Notes: generated by a model from the letters alone, not told the origin. 64,000 nucleotides of DNA from Branchiostoma floridae (GCF_000003815.2 NC_049983.1:25909003-25973002); one strand, 5' to 3'; shown: positions 13,501 through 25,322, counted from the stretch's first letter. Program-made: numbers and translations.

Positions 13501-14357
13501 CAATAAGAATTTCTTGAAGTGAGAACAGTGTTCTTGGTATAAGGACATAAATCTTAGAAATAATGTTATGTTCTTGGTATAAGGACATAAATCTTAGAAA
13601 TAAGAAATCATTTCTTATAAATAAGAATGTAGTTCTTGAAGTGAGAACAGTGTTCTTGGTATAAGGACATAAATCTTAGAAATAAGAAATCATTTCTTAT
13701 AAATAAGAATCTAAATAAGAATTTAGTTCTTGAATTGAGAACAGTTTTCTTGATATAAGAACATAAATCTTAAGAACCTAAGTCTTAGGGACCATAAACA
13801 TTTCTAGGCGATAAGAATTCAGGTCTTGAAGTCAGAAAAGCTTTCTTGGTGTAAGAACAAAGACATTAGAAATAAGAAACCAAATTTGTTCTTCAAGCAA
13901 GAAAAGTAGTCTAACTGACTTGATTTGAGGAAATGCATCTTAGAAATTCTCATTGTGAGGATTTTCAACTTAAAAGTTAGAATTACATTAAAGGTATTCA
14001 AAGATCCGAATCTTTGCAATAGTTACTTTTATGTTATAAGATAAATAGAATTCAAGTGAAATAGCATTTCCAAGTGAAATCAGCAAGATGCAAATATCTG
14101 CATTTAGAAAAAAACTTACTGCAAGAATAACATTTTGGAAGTAGCTTTTGTGTACGTACTAGAAGCTTGTGAGAAGAATGATCTCAGATCAAGAAAAGTG
14201 CTGTTAAGAAAAAATTACTTACGATAGTAAGAAAAAAATTTCTTACTGCGTTGACAATTTTTTTTTCTTAAATACAGAAAGCTTTCTTATTTTAAGAATT
14301 TTTTTCTGTTTTTAAGAAGAAACAAGGAAGATAAGAAAACAGTTTTTTGGTAGTGTA
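10529..14357. mobile_element. 3.8-kb foldback-type element full of TAAGAA/TTCTTA motifs
   Basis: The ends are inverted repeats: TACACTACCAAAAAA on the left and TTTTTTGGTAGTGTA on the right, with TA or TGG as possible target duplications. Inside, most of 10530-11760 and 12650-14330 is made of AAGAAA, TTCTTG and TAAGAA words. About 12700-13440 forms loose tandem units of roughly 85-95 bp around CTAGGCAATAAGAATG. A non-repetitive core of about 800 bp (11760-12560) carries splice-like sites. No transposase was found, so it is non-autonomous. Confidence 0.8.
11830..12490 (+). other. Unique core of the TAAGAA element, possible captured sequence
   Basis: Unlike its flanks, this core is not made of TAAGAA words. 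On the plus strand it has a donor at about 12056 (AAG followed by GTAAGG), another at 12174 (ATG followed by GTAAGT), and an acceptor TTTTTTCCAG at about 12374. The acceptor is followed by a 37-codon frame beginning MSDVFYILPMPMPHF. The frames do not join without a stop, so a functional gene is not supported. It may be captured host sequence or the relic of an element gene. Confidence 0.3.
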
Positions 14358-14379
14358 TGGAGGTTTAATTTGGAACCAG

Positions 14380-14960
14380 TGGGCTCAGACTTGGGACTCG
14401 GGTCCTGCAAAAATCAGGGGTTTGGGGTTCAAATCCCAACTGCCATAAACCCAAAAGGCGAAAATTTCATTTCATCTCCTACAAAGTAGGATTTACTACT
14501 CTCTCTGGCACAGATGATTAATGTTAAAAGAGCTGACCCTGTGGTCTGGCCATGCTGACTCCCAGACCTTTAAACTATTATTAAAGACCAGGGGTTGAAG
14601 GTTTTAAGTCCCATTAGCTTCCAGCCCAGTCAAAAGGCCATGTCCTCTAGGAAAGTGGTTTTCAGGTTGACCCTGGTGAAAGCAAAGGGTGTGAGGCCTG
14701 GGGAGTGGGGACTGCACAAACCAGAGGTTGAGGGTTCGAGTCCCGAGTGCTGACAGATCATGGGAATGTCATATTGTCCAAGACCCAAGCCAGAAGTCAG
14801 GATTTTTCTCTGCTGGGAAAGTAGGTAAACTGCCTAGGAAAACATTAGAAAAAGGAACCCTGGTTCACAAGGACAGTCTCATGATAGTCTAAGGGACTTC
14901 CTGCTGCAGTTGGGGGTCATGGGTTCTATCCCCATTCAACACAATTATTTTTGGAAGGCA
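14380..14960. repeat. SINE-like degenerate repeats with tRNA B-box-like words
   Basis: GGGGTTCAAATCCC (about 14428), GAGGGTTCGAGTCCC (about 14728) and GGGTTCTATCCCC (about 14930) resemble tRNA B boxes, each near GGGACT-GGTCCTGCA-like words. No clover-leaf fold is evident, so these are likely old tRNA-derived SINE pieces and not tRNA genes. Confidence 0.4.
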
Positions 14961-15414
14961 TAATTTTATCAGGTTGGTGGAACCATTTTGGTTGTGCAAA
15001 AGAAATCTCCAATATCCTTTCATCCATCTTCCATTCACATATTGCTGACAAGTGTTACTCAGAGGATCCCAGAAACATTTTCAAAACATTTGTAACTTTC
15101 TGAGAGGACAAATATTCCGAAATATAAAATGATTTTTTTAAATTTCTTCCAGCCTGTCTTTCCCACACCTAGAGGTCGTGACATTGACCTTGTAGAAAGA
15201 ACAATGTTGTGATTCCTGCCTGTGACTTTTCCCACAGTTTATCCCGCTTTGATCTTGTCCTTGCTGGTTGTGACCCTCCCAGGGGCAAGGGTCAGGGGGC
15301 ACTGGTGGTCTTTGACCTGGTTGTGGGTAAATTAGGGTTCTGAATTTGATTCTTTGGATCATACAAATGTATGTCATCAAGTTTTATTACCCGTTATATT
15401 ATTTTTTCTATGAG

Positions 15415-18400
15415 GAACTACAGCACTTTGGTACATACCACTGCAATGAAGCTATGTTTTCTGTGTGCATTATGATGAAAGACCACAGCTGCATCCTGTA
15501 TTGTGTCTCAGGTACAAAAACAGAGGATAGCAATCTTGCAACTTACCAGATCTTGGCCACTTAATGTGTATCAATCTATCAATCCAATTTCCTTGTCAAC
15601 GCTTTTCAGCTTACACATCTTTATCAATTTCCAAAACTAAGAGACCAATTTACCAATCAAAATCTCCATTTCACGCAATTTCAAGTGATCACCTTTCATA
15701 ACTTGATCCACATTAACCCCTCCCTACCATCGGTAAAGTATGACCTTGTGACTGACCTTGTTGTTTCCGCAGGGTGTTCCGTCGGCCCAGGGCATGTGCT
15801 GCGTCCGGCACCCTTTCTGTATCCCGTCTGCGTTCATGCACCACAGCCGCTTGCACGTTTTCTGTCCAAAAACAAGTAAACAAACAAATAAACAAACAAA
15901 CAACAGTTAAATACAGAAACACTCACAGATTTTCTGTAAAAAAAAAAGTTGACCTTTCACCTGGTTTGGGTTTCCTGGAGAAGCTCTGAGAAACACTCAC
16001 CTGTTGGACCACACCAAATAACTTCCCTGTTTTCAGCCAGAATCTAAATCACCTGAGGACTTACCTTAGTCATATTATTTTGTTTCTATTTTTTTGTGTG
16101 TACGAAGACTGAATTACCAAAAAGAGAGAGTAAAGTAAGAATGAATCACTAATCATTAGTATGTATGAAATGTAAGGTTATCATGATTCAGCTGGGATGC
16201 CTTGGAGTGCCACAATATATAAAAGTACAGTGTTGTTGAGGCCTTCTCAATAATGTTTCTAACACCTTGATAGCTGAAACATGCATACTTCAACTTTAGA
16301 AAGTTCGTTTCCAAGGGGGCCCACAAAAAGACTGCCGTTTATTTGTGGTATCGGCAGAATAATGTCACTTGACTTAACACAGACATATGACTACAGAAAA
16401 AGTATATCTCATCTTTATTTGTATCGTCTAATCTCCCAGAAAATGTGCGAAATACACAACTTGTTAACAGACGATACGAAACTTTAAAATGTTCCGCCCT
16501 CCCAGTTGGTAAATGCAAAGATTTATACTTTCCATATAAAGACCTAATCCCAGAAACACTTTTCTGTTGAACCATTAACATTCCAGCAGGACAGGAGAAA
16601 GTGGTCAGGGCTATCAGGTTACAGAGGAAGGCTGGAAGAAGCTGTGTTCCTGTGCAGGTGTGGCCTTGAGGTGTGGGGGAGAGAAACCACTTTCACTTAG
16701 CAAGGTCCTTCCTGGGGCACTTTTCCTTAAACTGTTCCTTAATAGCTTTGCCAGCTCCTTAATAGCTTAGGTGGGGGGAAAACAACTATTATTGAGTATT
16801 TAGGAAAAGCCTGTCTAAAACCATCCGTCAAACCTAACCCTGCTGAGGTGGCCTTTGGCTACCAAATTTGTACCAGTTATGGGGTTAGGCGACATGTGGT
16901 AGGTTAGCTGTTTTGCATGGTTGTAAACAATGGGTTGTATATGTTGTGTAATCTGTTACCAGCTCCATACACACAATGTTGCAACTACATGTAGCTACAT
17001 GTATAGTCCGTGGGATGGCTTCTCTCTCCTTTACCATAATCGATACCTAAACCTAGCTGATGTTGGAAGCTTTCTAATAAAGAGATAAAGAAGATATAGC
17101 AATAGTTTGCAGGAAAAAGGGAATCTTTAAACACTTGGTTGATAATCTGATGCTTGTTGCCTGGGTCCCATAACCCACCCTATAATGAGTTGTTAAGGGC
17201 AAAATATACATGGAAGCCTAAGTTACCAAACCAAGAAGGCGCCCAGGGTGTGATTCTTGTAATTTTGCTAAACTGTGTCTTTTCTTACTTTTACTCAATT
17301 TAGTAAATCATAACTTTGGGGACGTGTTCCTCTCTTCAGCAACACTAGCAAGTTTCAGCCATTGGTTAACCCTCACCTGCACTATAAAACTGTAAGAAAA
17401 CCTGCTTCTTTCCTTAATAGATGTCTTATCCTGCTAAGTCCTTCCTAAGTGCGCCTCTTAGGGGTCCTCTGAGCAACATTAACAAGATTTCCTCCCAGCT
17501 GGGTGGAAAATCACTATTACAGACCGGCAGCACAAGGGGCTATTCACAGGTAGGTAGGGGAGATGGAGGGGGGGGGGGGGGTCCCTGGGAGAGGAGGTGT
17601 CCATTTTCAAACAACTCCAAGGGAGGATCCTATCAATGGATACTGTAGATCTTGTAATTTTTCAGGACTGGTGGTTTCATTTTCATGGTTTTTGCTGTGA
17701 TATAATTTTAAGAATTTTTTATAAATCGTATATAATTTATTTACGAACAATACTCCGGAATTGCTTCAAACGCAAATTTGAAATGATGCAAAAAGCTGCT
17801 TTCCCTCTTACCAAGAAATAAAACTACTGTACTGCAAACGTAACTGTATTTACAGTAGGAGGACCCTCTGGATAGATAGGAGAGGTCTGGCAGACACAGA
17901 CACTTAAAACCATCTTAAAGACTTCGGACACCCCATTTCACTTCCTTGCTTCTTTTGCTACATTTTGAGGTAAATTGTAGCAGAAAAATGTCCTCAGATG
18001 AACAAGCATGCTTGCAATTGTCATCAGGCAAACATGTCAAGTCAGTTTTCTTAAGAGGAAACAAAAAATGTCAAAGTTTGAGAAACCCTGACCTTTAACC
18101 AAATTTGCCAAAATATTTCAGCTCATTTCTTGACATGCTATGATTGTCTTCTACGCTGCAATGATTATTCACAACAAAAGTGTAAGAACAAGAAATTTTA
18201 TGAAGTTGGTTTTAGTCTGGAAGTAAATATCCATGTGTTTTTTTATCCAGAGATTAAATTGTAATTGAATAAGAACAAGAAAGAAAACTTGGTCCAGTCT
18301 GCTGAGGAGGTTATGAACCAGTGCTCCCTATGAACTCCCTAGGAGATGACAGGAATCCGGTGTGAGACCCTTTCTTGCTGTTTCTGCCTCATCTATCCCC

Positions 18401-18596
18401 CACCAGGGTCCTTTACAGCTCCATATATCTCACATGTGTTAGCACTGCTGAGGAAAATATGGCCTGGGGAGAGGAGTAACCCTCTGAATGGTTTTCCAGG
18501 CTGTTATTCTACTTTTGGTTGAGTACCAATTTCTAGAAAATGACTGACATGATTCATTCACTATTTCCTTTGCCAAGAAGTTGTGTGCTTGTTGCC

Positions 18597-18631
<35 letters not shown>

Positions 18632-19721
18632 TCTGTCAGTGAACAGCATAACTCAAGAAGCCATGGATGGATCCTTATGATATTTGTTAGGTGGGTAGGG
18701 GTCAAAGGTCAAGTTCGATGATGTGGCCAAGGGCCAGAGAGTATGTTTGGGCCCCCTAGCAGCCTTCAAGGAACTGCAGGTACATTTACAGGTAATTATG
18801 CAAACCAAGGTTCAATTTGCCTAATAAAAGAGGAATTTATGGCATACATGTAAGTGCTGTAATATTGCTGCAAAGACTCTCAAATGGTAAAGGAAAGAAT
18901 ATTCAAAAGGTTACAAATCAAAGTTATTATTGTACTACTCCACACATATTAGCTCTGATATTAAACTATTTCATTTTTAAAGTCACACCATATCATTATA
19001 TTTATGATAACCTTTTTAATCATTTATTGATTAATTGAGAATCATAACGAAGACTGAAAGAGAGATGAATCACTTTAAGAAGTTTATAACAATGTAATCT
19101 GTCATTTTTGCCAGTAGTTAGATTCAAAGAAAAAAACGCACACAGGTTTAGTTTAACGCACTCTTTCCTTAATCAGCATTCTTTAGTTTTACTGTAGCCA
19201 CATGCAGGTGGTTCATTGGTTTGGGGGTTTGATCAGGCGTTATTTTCACAGCAAAACAAAAAGTGGGGGGGGGGGGGCAGCTAGCCTGGGTACCATCTTT
19301 TGCTTTTGTCTCTGGCAGGTTGTTACCCCAACAACAAATACTATTGGTGAGGTAGCAACTTCTCAGGGACAGAATAAGATGGTGTCCAGGCTAGAGGGGG
19401 CAGTCTCCACACACCTGCAAAACCAGAGATGTTTAAAGATCTCTGGTACAAAAGTGAGTGGAAGGGGGCTGTTTCCCTCTAACTGTGTACACTGACATCT
19501 CCAATAAACATTGCATTTTGATCCAAGCAGCATCAAGTCTCAGCATTCAAAGCTGGGTGTTTTTTTTCTCTTTGCAGATTATGGAGAATCATCCTCTTAG
19601 CAGCAAACCACTTTTAAGGTCCACATTGCAAAAAAAAGTGATTCATTACAACTTCTCAAAGACAAAACAAAAACAAATTAAACTTTTTTCTGCAACCTTC
19701 AGGCCGACTTTCAAGAAATAG
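15415..19721 (+). CDS. Probable nested gene, five exons seen, unknown product
   Basis: Five plus-strand exons join in frame inside an ADAMTS intron: 15415-15511, 16587-16657, 17421-17549, 19319-19453 and 19578-19721. Phases are 0-1, 1-0, 0-0, 0-0 and 0-stop. Acceptors include TTTCCTTAATAG and CTCTTTGCAG; donors include GTAGGT and GTGAGT. The joined frame gives about 190 residues: a first part with a Cys/His-rich stretch ([18 protein letters not shown]), a basic helix-like part ([16 protein letters not shown]), then a Ser/Lys/Gln-rich low-complexity tail ending [12 protein letters not shown] recognise no family. The 5' end is unresolved: 15238-15326 may be one more exon, and a CpG-rich patch near 9.1-9.4 kb could be a promoter. 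The weakest points are the non-pyrimidine last bases of the first acceptor and the GTGTGG donor of the second exon. Confidence 0.5.
15757..15861 (-). CDS. ADAMTS9/20: ADAMTS9/20-like exon: disintegrin-like domain, second half
   Basis: This 105-bp symmetric exon (phase 0 to 0) encodes 35 residues: [20 protein letters not shown], then [11 protein letters not shown] and GNNK. The C-(R/K)-RLWC and KGCRTQH-PWADGT-C patterns are those of the cysteine-rich disintegrin-like domain of ADAMTS9. The acceptor is TTTTGGACAG and the donor is GTCAGT. It joins the TSP1 exon at 799 in frame with the expected cysteine spacing (C, five residues, C, four residues, C). About 14.5 kb of intron separates it from the last protease exon seen, which is enough to hide one missing exon. 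Confidence 0.95.
18597..18629. repeat. (GT)16 microsatellite
   Basis: An uninterrupted GT run between TTGCCAGGT and AGTCTGTC, lying in the third intron of the nested plus-strand gene. Confidence 0.97.
19281..19394. mobile_element. Hairpin MITE overlapping an exon of the nested gene
   Basis: Two inverted arms meet in a short loop. The left arm starts CTAGCCTGGGTACCATCTT and the right arm, read on the other strand, starts CTAGCCTGGACACCATCTT; similarity continues about 50 bp inward. The acceptor and first 76 bases of the candidate exon 19319-19453 lie inside it. The termini match other elements in the window (25579, 34029, 46550, 58813). Confidence 0.75.
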
Positions 19722-19974
19722 CTATGGAAAGTCAGCATACAACAGTTAGGGGGAAACCTTGAGGGTGTGTTAGGGAAATATCAACCCTCATTAAGGGGAG
19801 CTGGGGGTCCTGGAGGGGGGGACCAGACTGGTCTCTCACCTGCATGGGGGTTGGCAAAGTTTCCTGTGCCGCCGTGGAGTAGTAAGCCTGGCGGAAACAT
19901 GGGGAAAAACAGAATATACAAAAATGTAGGAGGAGCGGACAGACAGCACAGCACTACAGACCTGCGGAGGAAGG

Positions 19975-20300
19975 TAGAATACCCGCTGGCCTGTCCAGAA
20001 CTACTAGACTTTGTTGCAGTCTTCGAACAGTTGGTTCGCGATTTTCAATGTTGGCTGGGTTCTCTTGTGCCGGGAAAGGGACTTAGCCGAGGAAGGGACT
20101 TTGCCGTGACAGCGATTTTGCCCCGTCCCAATATCGCTATCACGGCAAACTCCCTTTCATAGCATACTCCCTTCCTGGGCAAACTCCCTTTCCCGGCGCA
20201 AGAGAACCCAGGCAACGTTGAAAATCGCGAACCAACGCACCCCCCCCCCTAAAAACCAGCCCCGTTCGAAGACTGCAACGTAGTCTACAGAACTACACCG
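19975..20300. repeat. Large imperfect inverted repeat
   Basis: The left arm (about 19975-20095) includes TTGCAGTCTTCGAACAG, GGTTCGCGATTTTCAA and GGGTTCTCTTGTGCCGGGAA. The right arm (about 20165-20300) carries the same words inverted. The arms are about 120 bp and separated by about 70 bp. The outer edge on the right continues into the 63-bp array. Confidence 0.8.
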
Positions 20301-20520
20301 TTCAGGACACACCAGGACGTATTCTGCTGTAGAATACCCGCTGGCCTGCCCAGAACAACACTGTTCAGGACACACCAGGACGTATTCTGCTGTAGAATAC
20401 CCGCTGGCCTGCCCAGAACAACACTGTTCAGGACACACCAGGGCATATTCTGCTGTAGAATACCCGCTGGCCTGCCCAGAACAACACTGTTCAGGACACA
20501 CCAGGGCATATTCTGCTGGG
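20294..20520. repeat. 63-bp tandem array, about 3.5 units
   Basis: AGAATACCCGCTGGCCTGCC recurs at 20331, 20394 and 20457, a period of 63 bp, with almost no divergence. A single related copy is at 19976. Because 63 is a multiple of three, several frames stay open (134 and 74 codons on the minus strand). These are artefacts of the period. Confidence 0.92.
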
Positions 20521-20718
20521 TTATGCAAAACTACAGCTTGGTACAAACAAACACGAAGCAAAAAAAAAATAGAAGAAGCGAGGTTTACATAGTATTATCA
20601 TTAACACAGTTATAGTAACACTTACCAGATTATCTGAATTTTATCAAAATTAAGCTTTTATTTTACCAGCTTTGCCACATTGATGAAGATTTGACATCCA
20701 GGTAAAAAGATACAGAAG

Positions 20719-20791
20719 GTAACAGTTACTTAAGAAACTGGATAGATCTTGATAACTCCAAAATCTATCAGTTTCTTAAGTAACTGTTACA
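20719..20791. repeat. Hairpin, GTAACAGTTACTTAAGAAACTG
   Basis: GGTAACAGTTACTTAAGAAA followed by CTGGATAGAT is repeated inverted 40 bp later (ATCTATCAG, then TTTCTTAAGTAACTGTTAC). The stem is about 30 bp. It may be a very short MITE. Confidence 0.7.
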
Positions 20792-21090
20792 TTGTGTACC
20801 ATCTTTGCTCCGCTGAAAAAATACAAGGTTTACTGATTATAGTTATCAGCAAAAACAGTTCATTATTCACCAGTATCACTTACATGTAAATTGTCTTTGA
20901 TTATAACAGCCTCATTTTCAACTTACTAGTTGTACCAGTATGTATACTTGGCAAGGTATATCAAAGAGTACATTTTAACATTTTACAGAACTTAATTTTC
21001 AAATATAAACTAACTTAATTATTTTATTAAATTAGATAAAATAAAACAAAATTAATAAGACAGCTTAAGTGAATGGAACTACAGTAATTA

Positions 21091-23363
21091 GGACCCCGTT
21101 CACATGGGAAAAAAGCAAGTGAGTTAAACACGGGCACTTTAAGGCCTGTGACAATTTTGGTCGAACATGAAATTGGAACCACTGCGTGACCTCAGGTAAC
21201 CCCGCCGGGCCGGAGCGTTTTTAGAACGGTCCAATGTCAGTACCTAATGTTACATTGCGAAAACAGGAACTTACGATGCACGGGCCACACTAACTACTTT
21301 TCTTGAGACTTATTAATGTTGAATGCTAAAGATATTGATCTAGTTTTTATCAAATACCGGCATAACTAGAAGCGGTTAACAAAAGGGCACCCCCGCGAGA
21401 GCTGCAAGTGGTACAGTCCGAACATGTGTTCCGACCTCCCGGGGTGTGGAGTGGCGGGAAAACAGCGAGGCGCTCATACTTCAAGGAAACAGCAAAATAA
21501 TGCTATAAATCGGTATTTCTAGCCCAAAATGATTGTATGGCAGTTGACTGATGCCTTATAAGGCTAACTGCTTGCGAAATTTCGCATTGATACAACAGCG
21601 ATTTAACAGATACAGACATAAAACATTCATATTTTACTATCGGTTAATGTTACGTACAGTCAAACATGTCTTACTTGGGCGCAGTTCATGTAGGGTAAGT
21701 AGTGTTTCGTCGGCCCCTGCCCACATCAGGGCACCAGTTTTATTACGAGTTTTGGGCAGATTTAGGTTTATTAAGCCTTAGACCTTCAGAAATCAAGCGG
21801 GTCTTCTTGCAATATCTTTGATTTCCGTGGCTGTATTGATATTTGTACGAAAAATACCAAAAAATTGTCAAAAAATTCTGTTTTTGCCCCAAAATTGAGC
21901 CTTACCTAGGTATAGCGGCAAGATCCCCAGGCATATTAGATATCACAGAGATATAATCTATTACTCCAGAAAATATGACTCAGTTAGACAATCATTTCAT
22001 AGTGGGCACAGACCCATTTTAATAGCATCCCTATTTTTTTACCAAAAAATGACTTTTTAAACCCAAAATATTGAGGATCCACAATTTTCTTGTCATCATA
22101 TTTTGAATATGGGTGAATTACGTTAACTGGCCAAAAATTGTTGAAAACAGATGGTTACATCAAAAGTTATGCCCATATAACTGCTCGACTGAGAATCTAC
22201 AGGTGTCACAGGCCTTAAACTGCCTGTGAACGAGGAATCCGATTAAAATGACCAATCCAAAGCCATGTGAACAGAACTAATCCGATTGGATTGCCCATTT
22301 TGGATTGGATTGACTTGGATTGCAATCCACCTCGCGAGGTGGATTCAGCGCGCGCAATCCGATTGCCGCACATCCGATTGACCACAATCGGCCATGTGAA
22401 CACAATTGGATTGGATTCGGGCTTGTTTCGTGGTTTTGACGTCATACATACGGGTACAGTGGACATAAGACATACAACAATACCTACAACATGGCAAAAA
22501 AAGGATGATACACGGATTAGTAAAGAAGTTTATCATCTTACCGCTATGGTTAACAACCGGACGCCGCAAGGTTCGCCGGAACATGTGCACCGTTTCTTTC
22601 CAAAAATCGGCAGTGTGGCAGAAGACCAACTGGTTAATTTTGGCAATATTGCCCATGAAAATAACATGTATGGTTTTGTTTCTCTCCTGTTGTTGGAGTC
22701 AATGTCCCAACACCACTAAAAAAGCAAATATTCTACGAGAAAAACAGTCGGAAGCGTGTCTAAACAGAAATTTCCAGCTTGGGTCACTTCACTGCATGCA
22801 AGCATGGGCGAGCAGTTTTTTTAAACGAAACACAGACTTTTATTTCAGATAAATACGTGAGGAAATCAAATTTTTTGGTAGAAGTTTGCCTTATTCATGC
22901 AACTTCTGCAACAGATACATTTTATATAGTTAAATGTAGAGTATAATCACACCGCGCGTAACATTTCCACCCCCAGTCTAATAGACTATCCCAATGACCC
23001 CGTATGACCTAGAAGCCGCCACTTTCGTCAGTGTGTGTTGCGGACCATCGACGCGTCAAAATCTCACCAAAGCCGGCCGATTTCTCAACAGTTATAATCA
23101 ATATCGATGTCGCTACATCCTTCAAAATTATGAATATGAGGTAGTCTGGCAACATTTTGGAAAAACCACGCGTGCCCGCGGTGGTCGTAAACACGACGCG
23201 TGTCGTGGTAAAGAGTTTAATCCGATTGTGTGGTCGCGGTCGCAAGTTTGAGTTTAATCCGATTGTATAAAACTCATGTGAACACATTTTTTTTAATCCG
23301 ATAGAAAATTTCAATCGGATTCCTTGTTTAACTCACTTGCAATTTTTTCATGTGAACAGGGTC
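21091..23363. mobile_element. 2.3-kb TIR transposon, non-autonomous or decayed
   Basis: The left end GGACCCCGTTCACATG and the inverted right end GACCCTGTTCACATG match for about 40 bp, including GCAAGTGAGTTAAAC, and TA flanks both sides. Inside, 21124-22235 forms its own inverted pair (CACTTTAAGGCCTGTGAC), and the words AATCCGATTG and CATGTGAAC recur, so it may be nested or composite. Open frames up to 150 codons overlap on both strands at 22267-22852. None shows a recognisable transposase, so I left them uncalled. Confidence 0.75.
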
Positions 23364-25320
23364 TAGATTGAATTAAATGAAAGAACTTTATTTCACATTT
23401 ATGCTATAAATTTCGAGCTAAGTACCTGGTCATTTTAATGATTCAGAAGCAGAAGTAAAATTAGAGAGAAAAGAAATGCGGTATCTTACTATTACATCTA
23501 CAGCAACTGTTGTATACTACTACGTACAGGTTCAACTTCTTAAGACTTGTAAATCAAGCTGTAAGTGTAGCAAAAAGAATCCATTGTTTATTTGTCTGTT
23601 ACTTCTAAATTGTATCTTGTTGACATAGTGTACCATAAACAACCTTTCTATTGTTTCTTTATTTTGTGTCATTCACGTTTGACGCGGCTGTTTACCTTGT
23701 AGTGTAAGACCTTGTTTTCTGTTTATTTTGTAGCGCACACTCTGTTTGCCTTCCACTATTCACACTTTGTCTGTTTGTTGTCGTTGACCGGTCAACATTC
23801 GTTAATTGATTTATTTTGCCTCACCTTTGCTGGGGTGAAATGTACAAGGATACAATGGGGCCGGACTTGCACATTGTGTTCTTCATAACCAACGACAGGC
23901 AGAGTTAATTGCACATGGGCCACTGGTAGTTTTGAAGGACATTTGATATTCAAACATGTATATGATTTTCTTTGGTCAGTAATACTCCTATCTGATGCAC
24001 CGCCCATCTGTCAAAACATACAAATACAAAATAAAAACAAAAACATGCAAGTACTTGACGGACTCTCTCTCATTAGTCGAAACACTAATTGCCATCCTAT
24101 CATTGGTTAAACTGCTGATCATGATGGACTGAAAACCAACAATTATTAAATTTTTGTGGCCTTGAATTTTGATTTTAAAAATTCCTAAAGTGATATGAAT
24201 TACCATATATTCTGTAACTCACAAACAATGAACTGCATTGGCAAGGCCTGGCTTTGTGTAAGCTTAAAATGTCCTGCATGTTTCCTGACCGATATTTTAC
24301 CACATGTTGAAAACTAAGCTGTAAGAAAACAACACTTAAGACAGCTGGCCAAATAGCAATTACTCAGTGACACTGACGAAAGGTAGTGGATTCTGCATGA
24401 AACATCTGACAGTTTCCCAAATCATATCCAGTTGCTTGAGTAATTGCTATTTGGCATATCTCATTACCTGGATGTCTAACCTTCATCCACACACATAAGC
24501 CTGTTTTGTACACATACCAGAAAACATTGCAAGTCAAGCGGAGCTTAGCGCACACGAATGCCTCGCATTTCTAACCCAAGTGATGTTCATCTCGAAAACG
24601 TGGCTTCCATTTCAGCCAGCTTCTGAGAAGCCTTGACTTCCTGTGGACTGAATGACACTTGCAAAGGAGTTTTACTTTATCCTTGGATAAAACTCATTGA
24701 AATCCTGAAAAATGCCCGGACTGACGGCCCTAGTGCAGTGACCTACATGCACATGTATCAAGCTAGATTGATCTTGGAAGATTGAGAAACTTTGGGATCA
24801 GCAAAGAAAATGCTTCCTCATTAAGTCCTCCAGTATCTTAGACAGCACTCAGTCTGGGTACTTAAGATCTGATAAGTCTTTTCTCAAACTGTTTTTGGCT
24901 TATCACTGTTCAATACTCAAAACCTGGGATTTTCAGAAAAAATTGAAGATTTAAAAATGAAACACCTTGTGACCTGAGTTTTACAGAGCAAATACAATAA
25001 TATTTAAGTGTTTCTTCCTGCCCTCCACTTTTAATATGTCTGCTTGCGATATTTTCACATTAAGATATCCCAGAAACAAGGAAATAAATTGGTTTGTTTG
25101 TTTGTTTAAACCTTTAGTGTGGCCTGATACGGTAACAACAAAAACAAAACAGAGGATGAAAAGTTATCCTTCCAGGTGTGACAACCCCTGCTTACTTCAC
25201 TCCAACCTACCCCCACCACCACCAGCATCCTACACTCAGCCACAGGTCAAGTTCAATATTTATTTACAAATCTGCTTCCGTCCTTCTTTGATGACTTTCA
25301 CCTTCCCAGCCAGCCCCTAC
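23364..25320. other. Intron between transposon and CpG-rich exon candidate
   Basis: AT-rich, with the dispersed repeat copy at 24395-24487. No exon of the missing ADAMTS segment could be found here by eye. Confidence 0.5.
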
Positions 25321-25322
25321 AG

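Noticed and set aside
14700-14760. tRNA-like B box
   Set aside because: The GGTTCGAGTCC word is present, but no complementary acceptor, D or anticodon stems were found, so it is treated as a SINE remnant.
15238-15326. Possible extra upstream exon of the nested gene
   Set aside because: It has a good acceptor (TTTTCCCACAG) and a GTAAAT donor, but the protein-like frame (FDLVLAGCDPPRGKGQG) leaves in phase 1 and does not match the phase-0 start at 15415. The frame that does fit looks less protein-like. Left out of the model.
15985-16075. Minus-strand segment with a GTGAGT donor, considered as the missing ADAMTS exon
   Set aside because: It could end in the right phase (KLFGVVQQ) but lacks the expected cysteines and the CPY motif, and it is too short.
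20157-20561. 134-codon minus-strand frame with repeated CPEQCCSGQASGYSTAEY
   Set aside because: It is the 63-bp array read in a frame kept open because 63 is divisible by three.
22267-22852. Frames of 103-150 codons on both strands in the TIR element
   Set aside because: The frames overlap each other, show no transposase or DNA-binding motif I could identify, and end at repeat borders.
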